NCBI GenBank assembly: GCA_910588425.1
Contig: CAJUPM010000011.1
Span: forward strand, 1-64,000
DNA: 64,000 nt
DNA from: an uncultured Christensenellaceae bacterium
Lineage (GTDB): Bacteria > Bacillota > Clostridia > Christensenellales > Christensenellaceae
Direction: 5' to 3'
Positions 32,924-41,597 of this stretch are shown in pieces. The translations under genes were made by a program, and so were the position numbers. The notes under the pieces are model-generated. The model was not told where the DNA came from, made no database searches, and saw only the letters and a program-made list of their open reading frames with translations. The first letter of the stretch is position 1. Each line of letters starts with the position of its first letter.

Positions 32924-34161
32924 TTGCTCACCTCCGGGCAGGGGCGGAATGCCAGGCAGGCGTTATGCCCGCCAAAGCCAAGGGAAGTGGAAAGCGCCAG
33001 GCTTGCCTGGGCTTTGCGCGCCTCGTTGGGGACATAGTCGAGATCGCAGGCGGGATCCGGCTGCTCATAGTGAATGGTGGGCGGCAAAATGCCTTCTTTG
33101 AGCGCCAACGCGCAGACGATGGCTTCCGCCGCGCCCGCCGCGCCCAGCATATGGCCGGTCATGGATTTGGTGGAGCTGATGGCGGCCTTTCTAGCCGTTT
33201 GCTCACCCAAGGCCAGCTTGATGGCAGTCGTCTCAGAGGAATCGTTTAGGGGCGTTCCCGTGCCGTGCGCGTTGATATAGATGCTGTCTGCATTGCTCAG
33301 CCCGGCCTCTTGCGCGGCAAGCTGAATCGCACGGCTGGCGCACTGGCCGTCCGGCCGGGGCGCGGTGATGTGGTGCGCATCGCAGGTGTTGCCATAGCCG
33401 CAGATCTCCGCGTAAATCTTGGCGCCGCGGGCTTTGGCGTGTTCATATTCTTCCAGCACCAGAATGCCCGCGCCTTCTCCGATGACGAAGCCCTTGCGGC
33501 GAGCATCGAAGGGAAGAGAAGCGGCGTCGGCGTCCTCGCTGAGCGAAAGCGCCTGGCAGCTGGTGAAGCCGGCAATGGCCAAAGGCTCAACCGCCGCCTC
33601 ACTGCCGCCGGCAAAAATAGCATCGGCATAGCCGTGCGCAATGGCATGGAACGCCTCGCCGATGGTGTGCGTCGAGGTGGCGCAGGCGGTAACTACGGGC
33701 AGGCAGGGCCCCTGGGCATCCATTGCCATGGCGATGTTGCCTGCCGCAATGTTGGCGATCATCATGGGGATGAACAGCGGGGAAACCCGCCCTGGGCCGC
33801 GGTTTAAAAGCTTCTCGGTTTCAGCGGCGAAAGTATGAATGCCGCCAATGCCCGAGCCGACGTATACGCCCAACCGATCCGGCTCAACTGCGCCGACAAT
33901 GCCGCTGTCCTCTGCGGCCTGCTTCGCCGCGGCCATGGCATACTGCGTATAGAGATCCATGCGGCGGGTGTTTTCCAGGCCGTAATCGGCCGGGTTAAAA
34001 TCCTTCACTTCTGCCGCCAGATGCACTTTATAGCCCTCGGTATCAAAATGCGTAATCGGGCCAATCCCGCAGACGCCCTGGCAGAGATTTTCAAAATAAT
34101 CGGGGATATTGTTGCCAACGGGAGAGATGATCCCAAGACCAGTAATGACAACGCGTCTCAT
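32920..34161 (-). CDS. fabF: beta-ketoacyl-ACP synthase II
   Basis: 413-residue elongation condensing enzyme. The Cys-His-His triad is visible: VTACATSTHTIGEA (Cys), YINAHGTGTPLNDSSE (His) and KSMTGHMLGAAGA (His). The opening VVITGLGIISPVGN is canonical. It follows fabG after 63 nt; that gap holds no promoter I would defend. No FabB is present in the window. Confidence 0.96.
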   Translation of the reverse strand: MRRVVITGLGIISPVGNNIPDYFENLCQGVCGIGPITHFDTEGYKVHLAAEVKDFNPADYGLENTRRMDLYTQYAMAAAKQAAEDSGIVGAVEPDRLGVYVGSGIGGIHTFAAETEKLLNRGPGRVSPLFIPMMIANIAAGNIAMAMDAQGPCLPVVTACATSTHTIGEAFHAIAHGYADAIFAGGSEAAVEPLAIAGFTSCQALSLSEDADAASLPFDARRKGFVIGEGAGILVLEEYEHAKARGAKIYAEICGYGNTCDAHHITAPRPDGQCASRAIQLAAQEAGLSNADSIYINAHGTGTPLNDSSETTAIKLALGEQTARKAAISSTKSMTGHMLGAAGAAEAIVCALALKEGILPPTIHYEQPDPACDLDYVPNEARKAQASLALSTSLGFGGHNACLAFRPCPEVSK

Positions 34162-34224
34162 AACAAATCCTCCTAAAGCAAGATAAAAAATAAAATAAGA
34201 AAAATAATTGCGTGGGGCAGGAGC

Positions 34225-34962
34225 TCACATGCTCATGCCGCCGTCCACCGGGATGACTGCCCCGGTCAGATAGCCTGCCTGCTCGCAGGCCAGGAAGGCC
34301 GCCAGATTTGCGACGTCCTCCGCCTGGCCGCAGCGCTTCATGGGGATGGCCGAGAGAACGGCCTCCTGCGCGGCGGCGGGCATGGCGGCCGTCATATCCG
34401 TCTCGATAAAGCCGGGGGCGATGGCGTTGCAAGTCACGCCGCGGCTGGCCAGCTCTTTGGCGACGCTCTTGGTCAGGCCGATGAGGCCGGCTTTTGCGGC
34501 CGCGTAGTTTGCCTGCCCGGCGTTGCCCATCAGGCCGACGACGGAGGTCAGATTGATGATGCGGCCGGCCCGGCTGCGCATCATGCCGCCGCAGGCCTGC
34601 CGGATGAGGTTGAATGCGCCTTTGAGGTTGACAGCGATGACGCGGTCAAACTCCTCTTCCTTCATGCGCATGCAGAGCGTATCTTTGGTGATGCCGGCGT
34701 TGTTGACCAGCGCCCAGATGGGCCCCAGGTCTGCAATGACCGAGGAGACCAACTCCCCTGCGGCGGAAAAATCAGAGACGTCGCACTGATAGGTTTTCGC
34801 CCGGACGCCCAGCGCCTCAACTTCCTTTTGGCACTGCTCTGCGGCGGCGGTATTGCCCGCATAGACGATGGCAATATCCATGCCGGCCTCTGCCAGTTTC
34901 AGGGCGATGGCCTTGCCAATCCCTCGGGATGCCCCGGTAACCAGGGCGACTTTATTTGCCAT
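34225..34962 (-). CDS. fabG: 3-oxoacyl-ACP reductase
   Basis: 245-residue NADPH-dependent SDR that reduces 3-oxoacyl-ACP. Cofactor loop VTGASRGIGKAIA, NNAGITKD, the catalytic Ser in NLTSVVGLMGN and Tyr-x3-Lys in NYAAAKAGLIG, and the PGFIETDMT loop are intact. It overlaps fabD by 11 bases and is followed by fabF. Confidence 0.96.
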   Translation of the reverse strand: MANKVALVTGASRGIGKAIALKLAEAGMDIAIVYAGNTAAAEQCQKEVEALGVRAKTYQCDVSDFSAAGELVSSVIADLGPIWALVNNAGITKDTLCMRMKEEEFDRVIAVNLKGAFNLIRQACGGMMRSRAGRIINLTSVVGLMGNAGQANYAAAKAGLIGLTKSVAKELASRGVTCNAIAPGFIETDMTAAMPAAAQEAVLSAIPMKRCGQAEDVANLAAFLACEQAGYLTGAVIPVDGGMSM

Positions 34963-35884
34963 TTTCTTCTCCTTTCAGCATGGAAACTGCTTTTTGCAGC
35001 GTTTCGGGAGATTCGATGTTGCAAGCGGCCGCGTCTGCGTCGATTTTGCGCATCAGGCCAGTCAGCGTCTTGCCTGCGCCCACCTCCGCAAAGGCCCCGC
35101 AGCCCTCTTTTCTCAGCGCCTCCATGCTCTTTTGCCAGAACACCGGGCTTTTGACCTGCTGGGCCAAAAGATTGGCCGCGCTCTCTGCCGTATAGGGCTC
35201 GGCAGTGGCGTTGGCGTATAGGGGAATGCGCGGAGCGGAGAAGGATAGGCCAGCCATATATTCCGCGAGGCCTTCCGAAGCCTCCTGCATATAGGGAGAG
35301 TGGAAGGAACCGCTGACTTTCAGGCGCATGGCCCGGCCGCCGGCCGCGGAAACCTCCTGTTCCAGCGCCGCCAGCTGCTCTTCCTGGCCGGAAACCACCG
35401 TCTGTCCGGGGCAGTTGTAGTTGACGGGGAACACATCGCTGTATTTGCCGCAAAGCTCCTGTACCTGATCGGCCGAGAGTTTCAGGATGGCAGACATTGC
35501 GCCCGGATGTTTTTCCCCGGCGGCGGCCATCAGCTCTGCTCTGCGGCAGACCAGCCCAAACGCATCTTCCAGGGAGAGCAGGCCGCAAAACGCGGCAGCG
35601 GCAACCTCGCCCAGGGAGAATCCAGCGGCATAATCCGCGCAGATGCCCGCTTCTTCCAAAGCGGCCGCGCAGGCGTAGTCCATGGCGAAAAGGCAGGGCT
35701 GGGTGTTGATGGTGGAAGAGAGCTCTTCTGCGCTCCCTTCAAAGCACTGCGCCAGCGTTCCTGCCCGCATGGCCTCGCAGGCGTCGAACACCCGGCGCGC
35801 GGCGGGGGAGGCGGCATAGAGCTCCTTGCCCATGCCCGGGTACTGCGCGCCCTGGCCGGCAAACAAAAAAGCTATTTGAGCCAT
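34952..35884 (-). CDS. fabD: malonyl-CoA:ACP transacylase
   Basis: 310-residue enzyme that loads malonyl groups onto ACP. It opens AQIAFLFAGQGAQYPGMGKEL; the serine nucleophile lies in AAGFSLGEVAAAAF, with Phe where most relatives have His before Ser, and the catalytic His in KVSGSFHSPYM. I start at the ATG at 35884, giving the family length; a reading to 35977 is not supported. It overlaps fabK by 13 bases and fabG by 11. Confidence 0.95.
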   Translation of the reverse strand: MAQIAFLFAGQGAQYPGMGKELYAASPAARRVFDACEAMRAGTLAQCFEGSAEELSSTINTQPCLFAMDYACAAALEEAGICADYAAGFSLGEVAAAAFCGLLSLEDAFGLVCRRAELMAAAGEKHPGAMSAILKLSADQVQELCGKYSDVFPVNYNCPGQTVVSGQEEQLAALEQEVSAAGGRAMRLKVSGSFHSPYMQEASEGLAEYMAGLSFSAPRIPLYANATAEPYTAESAANLLAQQVKSPVFWQKSMEALRKEGCGAFAEVGAGKTLTGLMRKIDADAAACNIESPETLQKAVSMLKGEENGK

Positions 35885-36816
35885 TGCTGTGCTCCCCCCA
35901 GGCTTTGCTCCGCCTCGGCAAACATGCGGGAGATGATCTCGGCGGCGGGCAGCTCGTCTTTGACCAGCGCAGCGCACTGGCCTGCCATAAAGCAGCCATT
36001 CACCTCATCGCCCTCCCGGGCAGCCTTGCGCAGCGCGCCTGCGCCGAATTTTTCGATCTCCTCGTTGGAGACGTCGGAATATTCCAGCTCGAAGAATTTG
36101 CGCGAGAACTGGTTTTTCAGCGAACGCACCGGGTGCCCCAGGCGTTTGCCCGTGGTGATGGTGTCGATATCCTTGGCTTTGAGCACGCGCTTCTTATAGT
36201 TCTCGTGAATCGTGCATTCATAGGCCGTCAGGAACCGCGTTCCGCACTGCACGCCCACAGCCCCCAGCATGAAGGCCGCCGCAACACCCCGGCCGTCTGC
36301 AATGCCGCCCGCCGCCAAAACCGGGATGCCCACCGCATCGCAAATTTGGGGGACCAGCGCCATGGTGTTGATCTCGCCGATATGCCCGCCAGATTCGCCG
36401 CCCTCTGCAATGACGGCGCAGGCGCCCTGGCGCTCGACCATCCGGGCAATCGCCGTCGAGGGGACGACCGGAACGATTTTGATGCCCGCGGCAAGCCAGT
36501 CTTTCATGTATTTGCCGGGCATTCCCGCGCCTGTCGTCACGACGGGCACCTTCTCTTCCGCCACAACCTTTGCGACTTCATCGGCAAAGGGGCTCATGAG
36601 CATGATGTTGACGCCGAACGGCTTCTCTGTCAGAGCCCGGCATTTGCGGATTTCGCCGCGCAGGTATTCGCCGTCTGCGTTCATGGCAGAGATGATGCCC
36701 AGTCCGCCGCCGTTCGAGACGGCCGAAGCCAGGCTGGCATCCGAAATCCATGCCATGCCGCCCTGAAAAATGGGATATTCGATTCCAAAAAGATCACAGA
36801 TGGGAGTTTTTACCAT
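35872..36816 (-). CDS. fabK: enoyl-ACP reductase II, FMN-dependent
   Basis: 314-residue flavoprotein that performs the last reduction in each elongation cycle, replacing FabI. The TIM-barrel nitronate-monooxygenase-like fold shows in YPIFQGGMAWISDASLASAVS, the GESGGHIG phosphate loop, and PVLAAGGIADGRGVAAAFMLGAVGVQCGTRFL. FabK with a MarR-type FabT is the streptococcal/clostridial arrangement, and such enzymes are insensitive to triclosan. It lies 2 nt after acpP. Confidence 0.95.
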   Translation of the reverse strand: MVKTPICDLFGIEYPIFQGGMAWISDASLASAVSNGGGLGIISAMNADGEYLRGEIRKCRALTEKPFGVNIMLMSPFADEVAKVVAEEKVPVVTTGAGMPGKYMKDWLAAGIKIVPVVPSTAIARMVERQGACAVIAEGGESGGHIGEINTMALVPQICDAVGIPVLAAGGIADGRGVAAAFMLGAVGVQCGTRFLTAYECTIHENYKKRVLKAKDIDTITTGKRLGHPVRSLKNQFSRKFFELEYSDVSNEEIEKFGAGALRKAAREGDEVNGCFMAGQCAALVKDELPAAEIISRMFAEAEQSLGGAQQWLK

Positions 36817-36818
36817 GG

Positions 36819-37037
36819 CTATTTTGCCTCGTCGATCAGCGCGACGACATCCGCGACGGTTTTGAGATCCTCGCTCATCTCGATGCTGATGCCAAACTCG
36901 TCCTCCAGGTTCATGATGATCTCAACGGTATCCAGGGAATCCAGGCCGAGGTCTGCAAACGTGCTTTCCATCTTGATTTCGCTGGCATCCATATCCTTGT
37001 AATCCGCCAGAATCTGTGCAACTTTCTCAAATGTCAT
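36819..37037 (-). CDS. acpP: acyl carrier protein
   Basis: 72-residue carrier of growing acyl chains. The phosphopantetheine serine lies in LGLDSLDTVEI (about residue 35). I choose the second ATG at 37037, eight bases after GGAGG; the ATG at 37043 is only two bases from that site. The acidic helix II surface that docks Fab enzymes is present. It lies between fabH and fabK. Confidence 0.94.
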   Translation of the reverse strand: MTFEKVAQILADYKDMDASEIKMESTFADLGLDSLDTVEIIMNLEDEFGISIEMSEDLKTVADVVALIDEAK

Positions 37038-37103
37038 GTTCATTTCCTCCAAAATAAAGAATAAATTCATCTATTTGCAGCGGCTTTTGCCGTTACAATC
37101 GTA

Positions 37104-38054
37104 TTACAGTTCCCATTTCAGGATGCAGGCGCCGCTGGTCAGCCCGGCTCCAAAAGCGCTCATGGCAAGGTACTCGCCCTTTTGCAAGGCGCCGCCGCGG
37201 TTCAGCTCATCCAGCAGAATGGCGATGCCGGCGGAAGATGTGTTGCCGTGCAGCTCGACATTGTGCGGGAACTTCTCTTTTGGCTGTTTGAGCCGGGTGC
37301 GCACTGCTTCCAGAATGCGCAGGTTGGCCTGATGCAGCAGAAAATGGCCGACCTGCGAAAGCTCCATGCCGCGATCCGCGCAAAGCGTGCGCAGATCTTC
37401 CGTCGATCTGGAAACGGCGAATTTATAGACCTCCTGGCCGTTCATAAAGAGCGGGGAAGAGGCGGTTTGCGGGGTATAGGGGCAGTTGCCCGATGCGTGA
37501 TACGCGTGCAGAACGCTGGCATCGCAGGAAGTGTGCATCAAAAAGCTGGCGTCCTCGCCGCCGGCAGAGACCACCGCTGCCGCCGCGCCGTCGCCAAAGA
37601 GCACGCAGGTTGCGCGATCCGTCCAGTCTACCATGCGGCTGGGGCATTCTGCGGCCACGATGAGAATGTTTTGGCATTTCCCGCTTTTCAGATAAGCTTC
37701 CGCCATCTCCAGGGCATAGAGAAAGCCTGCGCAGGCGCCGTTGAGATCGATGCAGGGGCACGCCGCGCCGATTTTGCCCTGAATGACGCAGGAAAGCGCC
37801 GGAGTCAGATACGGATTTATGACATTGGAGCAGAAGATATAGTCCACTTGCCCGGCGCCAAGCCCGGCCTGTTCCAGCGCCTTTTCCGCCGCCTCTGCGG
37901 CCAAATCCTCCAGGGCCTCATCCGTCAGAATGCGCCGCTCAGCAATGCCCGTGCGCGTGCGGATCCATTCATCGGAAGTATCCAGGAAAGCAGAAAGATC
38001 GTCGTTTGTGATGCGCAGCTCGGGAGCCGCGCTGCCAGTTCCGATAATTTTCAA
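37104..38054 (-). CDS. fabH: beta-ketoacyl-ACP synthase III
   Basis: 316-residue initiating condensing enzyme that joins acyl-CoA with malonyl-ACP. The Cys-His-Asn triad is visible in DLNGACAGFLYAL, FLLHQANLRILEAV and LHGNTSSAGIAI. The opening KIIGTGSAAPELRITNDDL is canonical. Its ATG overlaps the fabT stop by four bases. Confidence 0.95.
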   Translation of the reverse strand: MKIIGTGSAAPELRITNDDLSAFLDTSDEWIRTRTGIAERRILTDEALEDLAAEAAEKALEQAGLGAGQVDYIFCSNVINPYLTPALSCVIQGKIGAACPCIDLNGACAGFLYALEMAEAYLKSGKCQNILIVAAECPSRMVDWTDRATCVLFGDGAAAAVVSAGGEDASFLMHTSCDASVLHAYHASGNCPYTPQTASSPLFMNGQEVYKFAVSRSTEDLRTLCADRGMELSQVGHFLLHQANLRILEAVRTRLKQPKEKFPHNVELHGNTSSAGIAILLDELNRGGALQKGEYLAMSAFGAGLTSGACILKWEL

Positions 38055-38563
38055 GATAATGCCTTCTTTCTGGCGGGGTGGATGCTTTGGTTGAGCGCCG
38101 TGGCCTCCGCCGCCTGCCTATGCACAAATTCATTGAGATTTTTCAGCGCGCTGAGCAAAACAGGCGCCTGCTCATCGCTCGCCTCGCGCAGCAGCGAACG
38201 CACCATCTGTTCGTGAAAATAGCGGTGCGCCGCATCAGCGCGGCGGCCCATGCGGGTCAGCGTAACGCGGACGACCCTGGCATCCTTTTTTGAGCGCACT
38301 TTTTGCACAAATCCCTTTTTTTCCAGTTTTTGAATCGCGACTGTCGCAGAGGGAAGCGTGATCTCCTGATCCTGCGCGATCTGGCTCATGGAGCAGCCGG
38401 CATTATCTTTTCGGCAGTGCTGGCCGATGGTCTCTAAAATATGAAGCTCGCCAATGTTCAAATCCAGCCGGGTGGTGCGCAGCGTCTGTTCCTCTACCGA
38501 GAGAATGCTGCGAAAAATATCCACCAGCAAATGGTTGATCTCCGAAAACATACCTTTTTGCAC
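38051..38563 (-). CDS. fabT: MarR-family regulator of fatty acid synthesis, FabT-like
   Basis: 170-residue winged helix-turn-helix regulator. The DNA-binding core is CSMSQIAQDQEITLPSATVAIQKLEKKGFVQKVRSKKDARVVRVTLT (about residues 62-108). First place in the fab operon and the palindrome directly downstream of its promoter identify it functionally as FabT, a repressor that responds to acyl-ACP. The start is a GTG at 38563, seven bases after GGAGG; an ATG four codons later is the alternative. Confidence 0.88.
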   Translation of the reverse strand: MQKGMFSEINHLLVDIFRSILSVEEQTLRTTRLDLNIGELHILETIGQHCRKDNAGCSMSQIAQDQEITLPSATVAIQKLEKKGFVQKVRSKKDARVVRVTLTRMGRRADAAHRYFHEQMVRSLLREASDEQAPVLLSALKNLNEFVHRQAAEATALNQSIHPARKKALS

Positions 38564-38585
38564 GGTTTCCCTCCTTTTTAATTAG

Positions 38586-38598
38586 TTAGATTATCTAA
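38586..38598. promoter_or_regulatory. FabT-like operator
   Basis: TTAGATTATCTAA is a perfect 13-bp palindrome just downstream of the expected transcription start of the fab operon. It closely resembles the known streptococcal FabT site, which centres on TTTGATTATCAAA. Binding would block the promoter. Confidence 0.7.
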
Positions 38599-38609
38599 TC
38601 AATAGGAGT

Positions 38610-38638
38610 ATTATAGATCCAAAAAAAGGCTGTGTCAA
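38610..38638 (-). promoter_or_regulatory. consensus promoter of the fatty acid operon
   Basis: On the minus strand a perfect TTGACA (38633-38638) and a perfect TATAAT (38610-38615) are 17 nt apart. Confidence 0.88.
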
Positions 38639-38697
38639 TGCTGAAAAGGGGGAGAGCGGAACCCGGGGGATGGCATAAAAAACGCAGAAATGCTCTG

Positions 38698-39147
38698 CTA
38701 AAGCAGACAGCGCATGGGCGTAAAACGAATGCCGTCCGCCGTCTGCTCGGCGCTCAGATCCGAAAAGCCCAGGCGGTGATAGACGGGCACGGCATAGGGC
38801 AGGGAGTTTACAGTAAGCTGTTTTTGCCCGTTTTCCCGGGCGAAATCCGCCGCCGTTTGGACCAGCGCCCGGGCAATCCCCTGCCTGTGAAAACCGGGAT
38901 CCACGAACAAGAGGTAGATATGGCGCCCATCCCGCATGGCAAGCACGCCAATTAGGCGATCTTCCCTGAGAGCCGCCCAGATTTTGAGCGCCCCGGAGTT
39001 GAACTGCTCGGGAACAGAATCCAGAAAGGCATAGAAAGAAGCGATGCCCTCCCGGCTGTAATCCGGCGCTTCAAAGCGATCGAATACACTGTGCACAAGA
39101 GAGCGGCATGGCTCAATTTCATCTGGCAAGAGCGGGCGAATTTGCAT
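38698..39147 (-). CDS. GNAT family N-acetyltransferase
   Basis: 149 residues with the acetyl-CoA binding core IYLLFVDPGFHRQGIARALVQTA (HRQGIA) near the middle and a YHRLGFS motif B. The N-terminus QIRPLLPDEIEPCRSLVHSVF is typical of the family. Substrate unknown. It is divergent from and upstream of the fab promoter, on the same strand, and ends the transcript unit before a glycosyltransferase terminator. Confidence 0.82.
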   Translation of the reverse strand: MQIRPLLPDEIEPCRSLVHSVFDRFEAPDYSREGIASFYAFLDSVPEQFNSGALKIWAALREDRLIGVLAMRDGRHIYLLFVDPGFHRQGIARALVQTAADFARENGQKQLTVNSLPYAVPVYHRLGFSDLSAEQTADGIRFTPMRCLL

Positions 39148-39215
39148 GAGCTGTGTCTCCTTGTCATTTTTACGATCTATTTTATAATAAGATACTTGAA
39201 ATGCAAGCGGAAGAT

Positions 39216-39247
39216 CAAAAAAGAGCGCCCGAAGGCGGCTCTTTTTT
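39216..39247. terminator. terminator after family 2 glycosyltransferase
   Basis: AAAAAAGAGC..CC and GG..GCTCTTTTTT pair around a CGAA loop, just beyond the stop codon of the minus-strand glycosyltransferase. Confidence 0.8.
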
Positions 39248-39252
39248 GATTG

Positions 39253-40545
39253 CTATCGAACCTCATCCAGCGTTTTGGCGACGCGGTGCTCGATGGGCTT
39301 CCACTCCACCTTCTGGAACAGAGCGGCCAGAGAGATGGGAATATAGGTGAAAAGGAAGAGAGGGAAGGTAAACGTATACAGAATTTTCTTATGCGCAGGG
39401 CATTTGATAGCCTTCCACTCGGTGATGGTCGTGAGCACGCCGACGACAAACAGCGTCATGTAGTAGTTAAACAGGGACATGATCAGCGATTGGCTGGTCA
39501 GCTGGATCAAAATCGGGTTGATGCGAGAGCCGAACGCCGCGGCGCACAGGAAAACCACATTGACGACCATGGAGAGCAGTGAGACAAACGTCGCTGGCAT
39601 GACGGTCATCGTCATATCATAGCAGGCGAAGTTGTTGGCATCTTTGCGGAAAATGCCGCAGATGAGGCGCTTGCCGTATTTGCAGATGATCTGGTAGAAC
39701 CCTTTGCACCACCGCATCCGCTGATGCCAGGACTGCACAAAATCCTCGGGCTGTTCGTCGTAGAGCACAGCCGTTTCGCAGTAGCCGATGGTCTCGCCCT
39801 TTAAAACATTGTCCACGGTGAACTCGATATCCTCGGTCAGCAGGTGGTGAATCCAGCCGCCCTGCTCGCGGATGATCGCGCTGGAGAGGAGGAAGCCCGT
39901 GCCCGAGATGGCGCAGCTGGTGCCCAGCCGCATTCTGGGGTTGTTGAGGTATTTGGCTTCCCGAAGGAACCACAGGCCATAGCCGGCAGAGAGCCAGTTG
40001 GTCCCGAAGTTTTTGGAGTTGCGGTAGCTGGTGATGACGCGGTAGCCCTGGCTGAAGACCTTGTTCATCTCCTCGATGTAGTGCTCATCCAGCAGGTTAT
40101 CCGCGTCGAACACGAAGTAGCCGTCGAAATAGGAATCACCGTATTCGGCTGCGATTTTATGGAATGCGTAATCCAGGGCATAGCCCTTGCCCACGCGTAT
40201 TTTATTGAACCGGCGGTAGACGATGGCGCCATGCTCGCTGGCGACCTGCGCCGTGTTGTCTGTGCAGTTATCTGCAACGACAAAAACCTCCACAAGCTCT
40301 TTGGGGTATTTCTGCCCCTTGATTGTATCGATCAGCTGGCCGATGACAGAGCTTTCATTGCGCGCCGAAATGAGAACGCCGTAGCGGTGCTGCTTTGCCT
40401 CTGTCTGAGGGGCGTTTCCAGACTTCAATCTCTTTTTATCCCGATGCTTGCCAACCAAGGCAACGACGATATAAAACATCTGATATGCGTACATCGCCGT
40501 GATGAGAATAAAAATAATCATATTGAAGGTTTTGATAAATTCCAT
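39253..40545 (-). CDS. membrane family 2 glycosyltransferase, processive type
   Basis: 430 residues with one N-terminal span (about 5-27) and three to four C-terminal spans (about 300-410). Between them lies a GT-A domain with ISARNESSVIGQLIDTI, VVADNCTDNT, FDADNLLD, LTEDIEFT and the QRMRWCKG form of the Q/R-x-x-R-W motif, as in cellulose, hyaluronan and poly-GlcNAc synthases. An extruded polysaccharide or glycolipid is therefore likely, the product unknown. I start at the ATG at 40545 with GGAGG upstream. A promoter (TTGAAT, 17 nt, TATTCT) lies at 40575-40603. Confidence 0.85.
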   Translation of the reverse strand: MEFIKTFNMIIFILITAMYAYQMFYIVVALVGKHRDKKRLKSGNAPQTEAKQHRYGVLISARNESSVIGQLIDTIKGQKYPKELVEVFVVADNCTDNTAQVASEHGAIVYRRFNKIRVGKGYALDYAFHKIAAEYGDSYFDGYFVFDADNLLDEHYIEEMNKVFSQGYRVITSYRNSKNFGTNWLSAGYGLWFLREAKYLNNPRMRLGTSCAISGTGFLLSSAIIREQGGWIHHLLTEDIEFTVDNVLKGETIGYCETAVLYDEQPEDFVQSWHQRMRWCKGFYQIICKYGKRLICGIFRKDANNFACYDMTMTVMPATFVSLLSMVVNVVFLCAAAFGSRINPILIQLTSQSLIMSLFNYYMTLFVVGVLTTITEWKAIKCPAHKKILYTFTFPLFLFTYIPISLAALFQKVEWKPIEHRVAKTLDEVR

Positions 40546-40574
40546 TTTGTTTCCTCCATAATTTTCCCATTCGA

Positions 40575-40603
40575 AGAATAGCATCCCGGGGGATACGATT
40601 CAA
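40575..40603 (-). promoter_or_regulatory. promoter for membrane glycosyltransferase
   Basis: On the minus strand TTGAAT (40598-40603) and TATTCT (40575-40580) are 17 nt apart, about 30 nt before the start codon. Confidence 0.6.
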
Positions 40604-40630
40604 GCGGCTTAAAGAAATTTTAAAAAACAC

Positions 40631-40659
40631 TTGCGAACTATTTACAAAATATATATAAT
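40631..40659 (+). promoter_or_regulatory. plus-strand promoter of a noncoding transcript
   Basis: TTGCGA (40631-40636) and a perfect TATAAT (40654-40659) are 17 nt apart. They point into a 350-nt stretch with no protein gene. Confidence 0.6.
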
Positions 40660-40665
40660 TTTGTG

Positions 40666-40785
40666 GCAAAAAAGATGAATTTGTAACAGAAGATGTCGAA
40701 ACAAAGCCTATAGGCGCGCCGTTCAAAAATAATATTTTTTGAAAAAGCGAGCCTGCCATGTTTGCGCGAGCCGGCTTTTTTGCAT
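40666..40785 (+). ncRNA. candidate small RNA (unassigned)
   Basis: About 120 nt downstream of a plausible promoter contain a CCTATAGG element, an A/T stem (TTCAAAAA with TTTTTTGAA, 40723-40745) and a terminal hairpin AAAAAGC..GCTTTTTT (40742-40781) that could act as a terminator. It fits no RNA family I know. Only expression data would show that it is transcribed. Confidence 0.35.
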
Positions 40786-41025
40786 GATACTTATATGTAT
40801 ATTTACTTTTCCGCAAGCCATGATACTGCCGGCGTAAATTTTAAAATGGGAGGGCTTATCATGACGACAAAAAGGGCTGCTTCATGTTGAAGACGCCTTC
40901 GGCCACGCTAAGTGCGCAAGGAAGCGGCGGAGCGGCGCGACTGCTTTTTAAAGATGTATCAGAAGGCAGATATAAAAGCAGCGCCCCGAAAACCAGCTTT
41001 TCGGAGCGCTGTTTGATGCGGCCGC
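40786..41025 (+). other. gene-free stretch with a 9-codon open reading frame
   Basis: Only a micro reading frame MTTKRAASC at 40861-40890 is visible, preceded by GGGAGGG at a correct distance. After it come GC-rich inverted repeats (40891-40950). It could be a leader peptide, but no gene follows on this strand before the convergent cupin gene. Confidence 0.3.
40979..41012 (-). terminator. terminator after cupin gene
   Basis: CAGCGC.CCGAAAA and TTTTCGG.GCGCTG form a 13-bp stem with one mismatch; on the minus strand CTTTTATAT follows. Confidence 0.75.
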
Positions 41026-41349
41026 CTAAAAAGAGACGATCAGCAGCATTTTGAACTGTTCTTCGCCGTATACAGCGTGGGGAATATCCTTGGGCATGAC
41101 GATCGTCTGCCCCTGCTCCAGATAGTAGACCTGGCCGCCGATGGTGAAGCGCCCTTTGCCATCCAGCACGGTTACCATTGCATCGCCCCCGGAGGCATGG
41201 GTGGAGATTTCCTCTCCCTGATCAAAGGAAAAGATTGTAACGCTGACGAGCTCGTTTTGCACCAGCGTTTTGCTCACGACCTGCCTCTGCTGATACGCGA
41301 TTTGATCTTTGAGCGACAGCACTTGCTCTTTTTTGATGTTTTTATACAT
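41026..41349 (-). CDS. cupin domain protein
   Basis: 107-residue single-domain cupin. The two metal-binding motifs appear as STHASGGDAMVTVLDGKG (motif 1, with partial loss of the usual two histidines) and MPKDIPHAVYG (motif 2). Such small cupins occur as binding or sensing proteins; the ligand is unknown. AGGAGG precedes the ATG. It stands alone. Confidence 0.8.
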   Translation of the reverse strand: MYKNIKKEQVLSLKDQIAYQQRQVVSKTLVQNELVSVTIFSFDQGEEISTHASGGDAMVTVLDGKGRFTIGGQVYYLEQGQTIVMPKDIPHAVYGEEQFKMLLIVSF

Positions 41350-41597
41350 TCCGCCCCTCCTATATAAGATGATATTTTTATTATGCCCGCTTGCTGTTAA
41401 TAGTTTAGTGAACCTGCAATATTTTCTGCAAATCCCGCCGCACCCGCTAGTAAGCCGCTGCCGGGATGGGAATGGAGATTCCGGAAATCAGCTCGGCTTC
41501 AAAGCGCCGGATTGCGACGAGATAGAGCGTGTTTACCAGTGCTTCTATGAAGATATTGCAGAGAAATAAACTGATTTGCGCGATCAGGAGAAAAGAA

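Noticed and set aside
40690..40785. Possible cyclic-di-GMP riboswitch, because CAAAGCC and GCCGG occur
   Set aside because: The GGGCAAACC and GACGCAAAGCC cores are not complete and the downstream strand has no gene to control.
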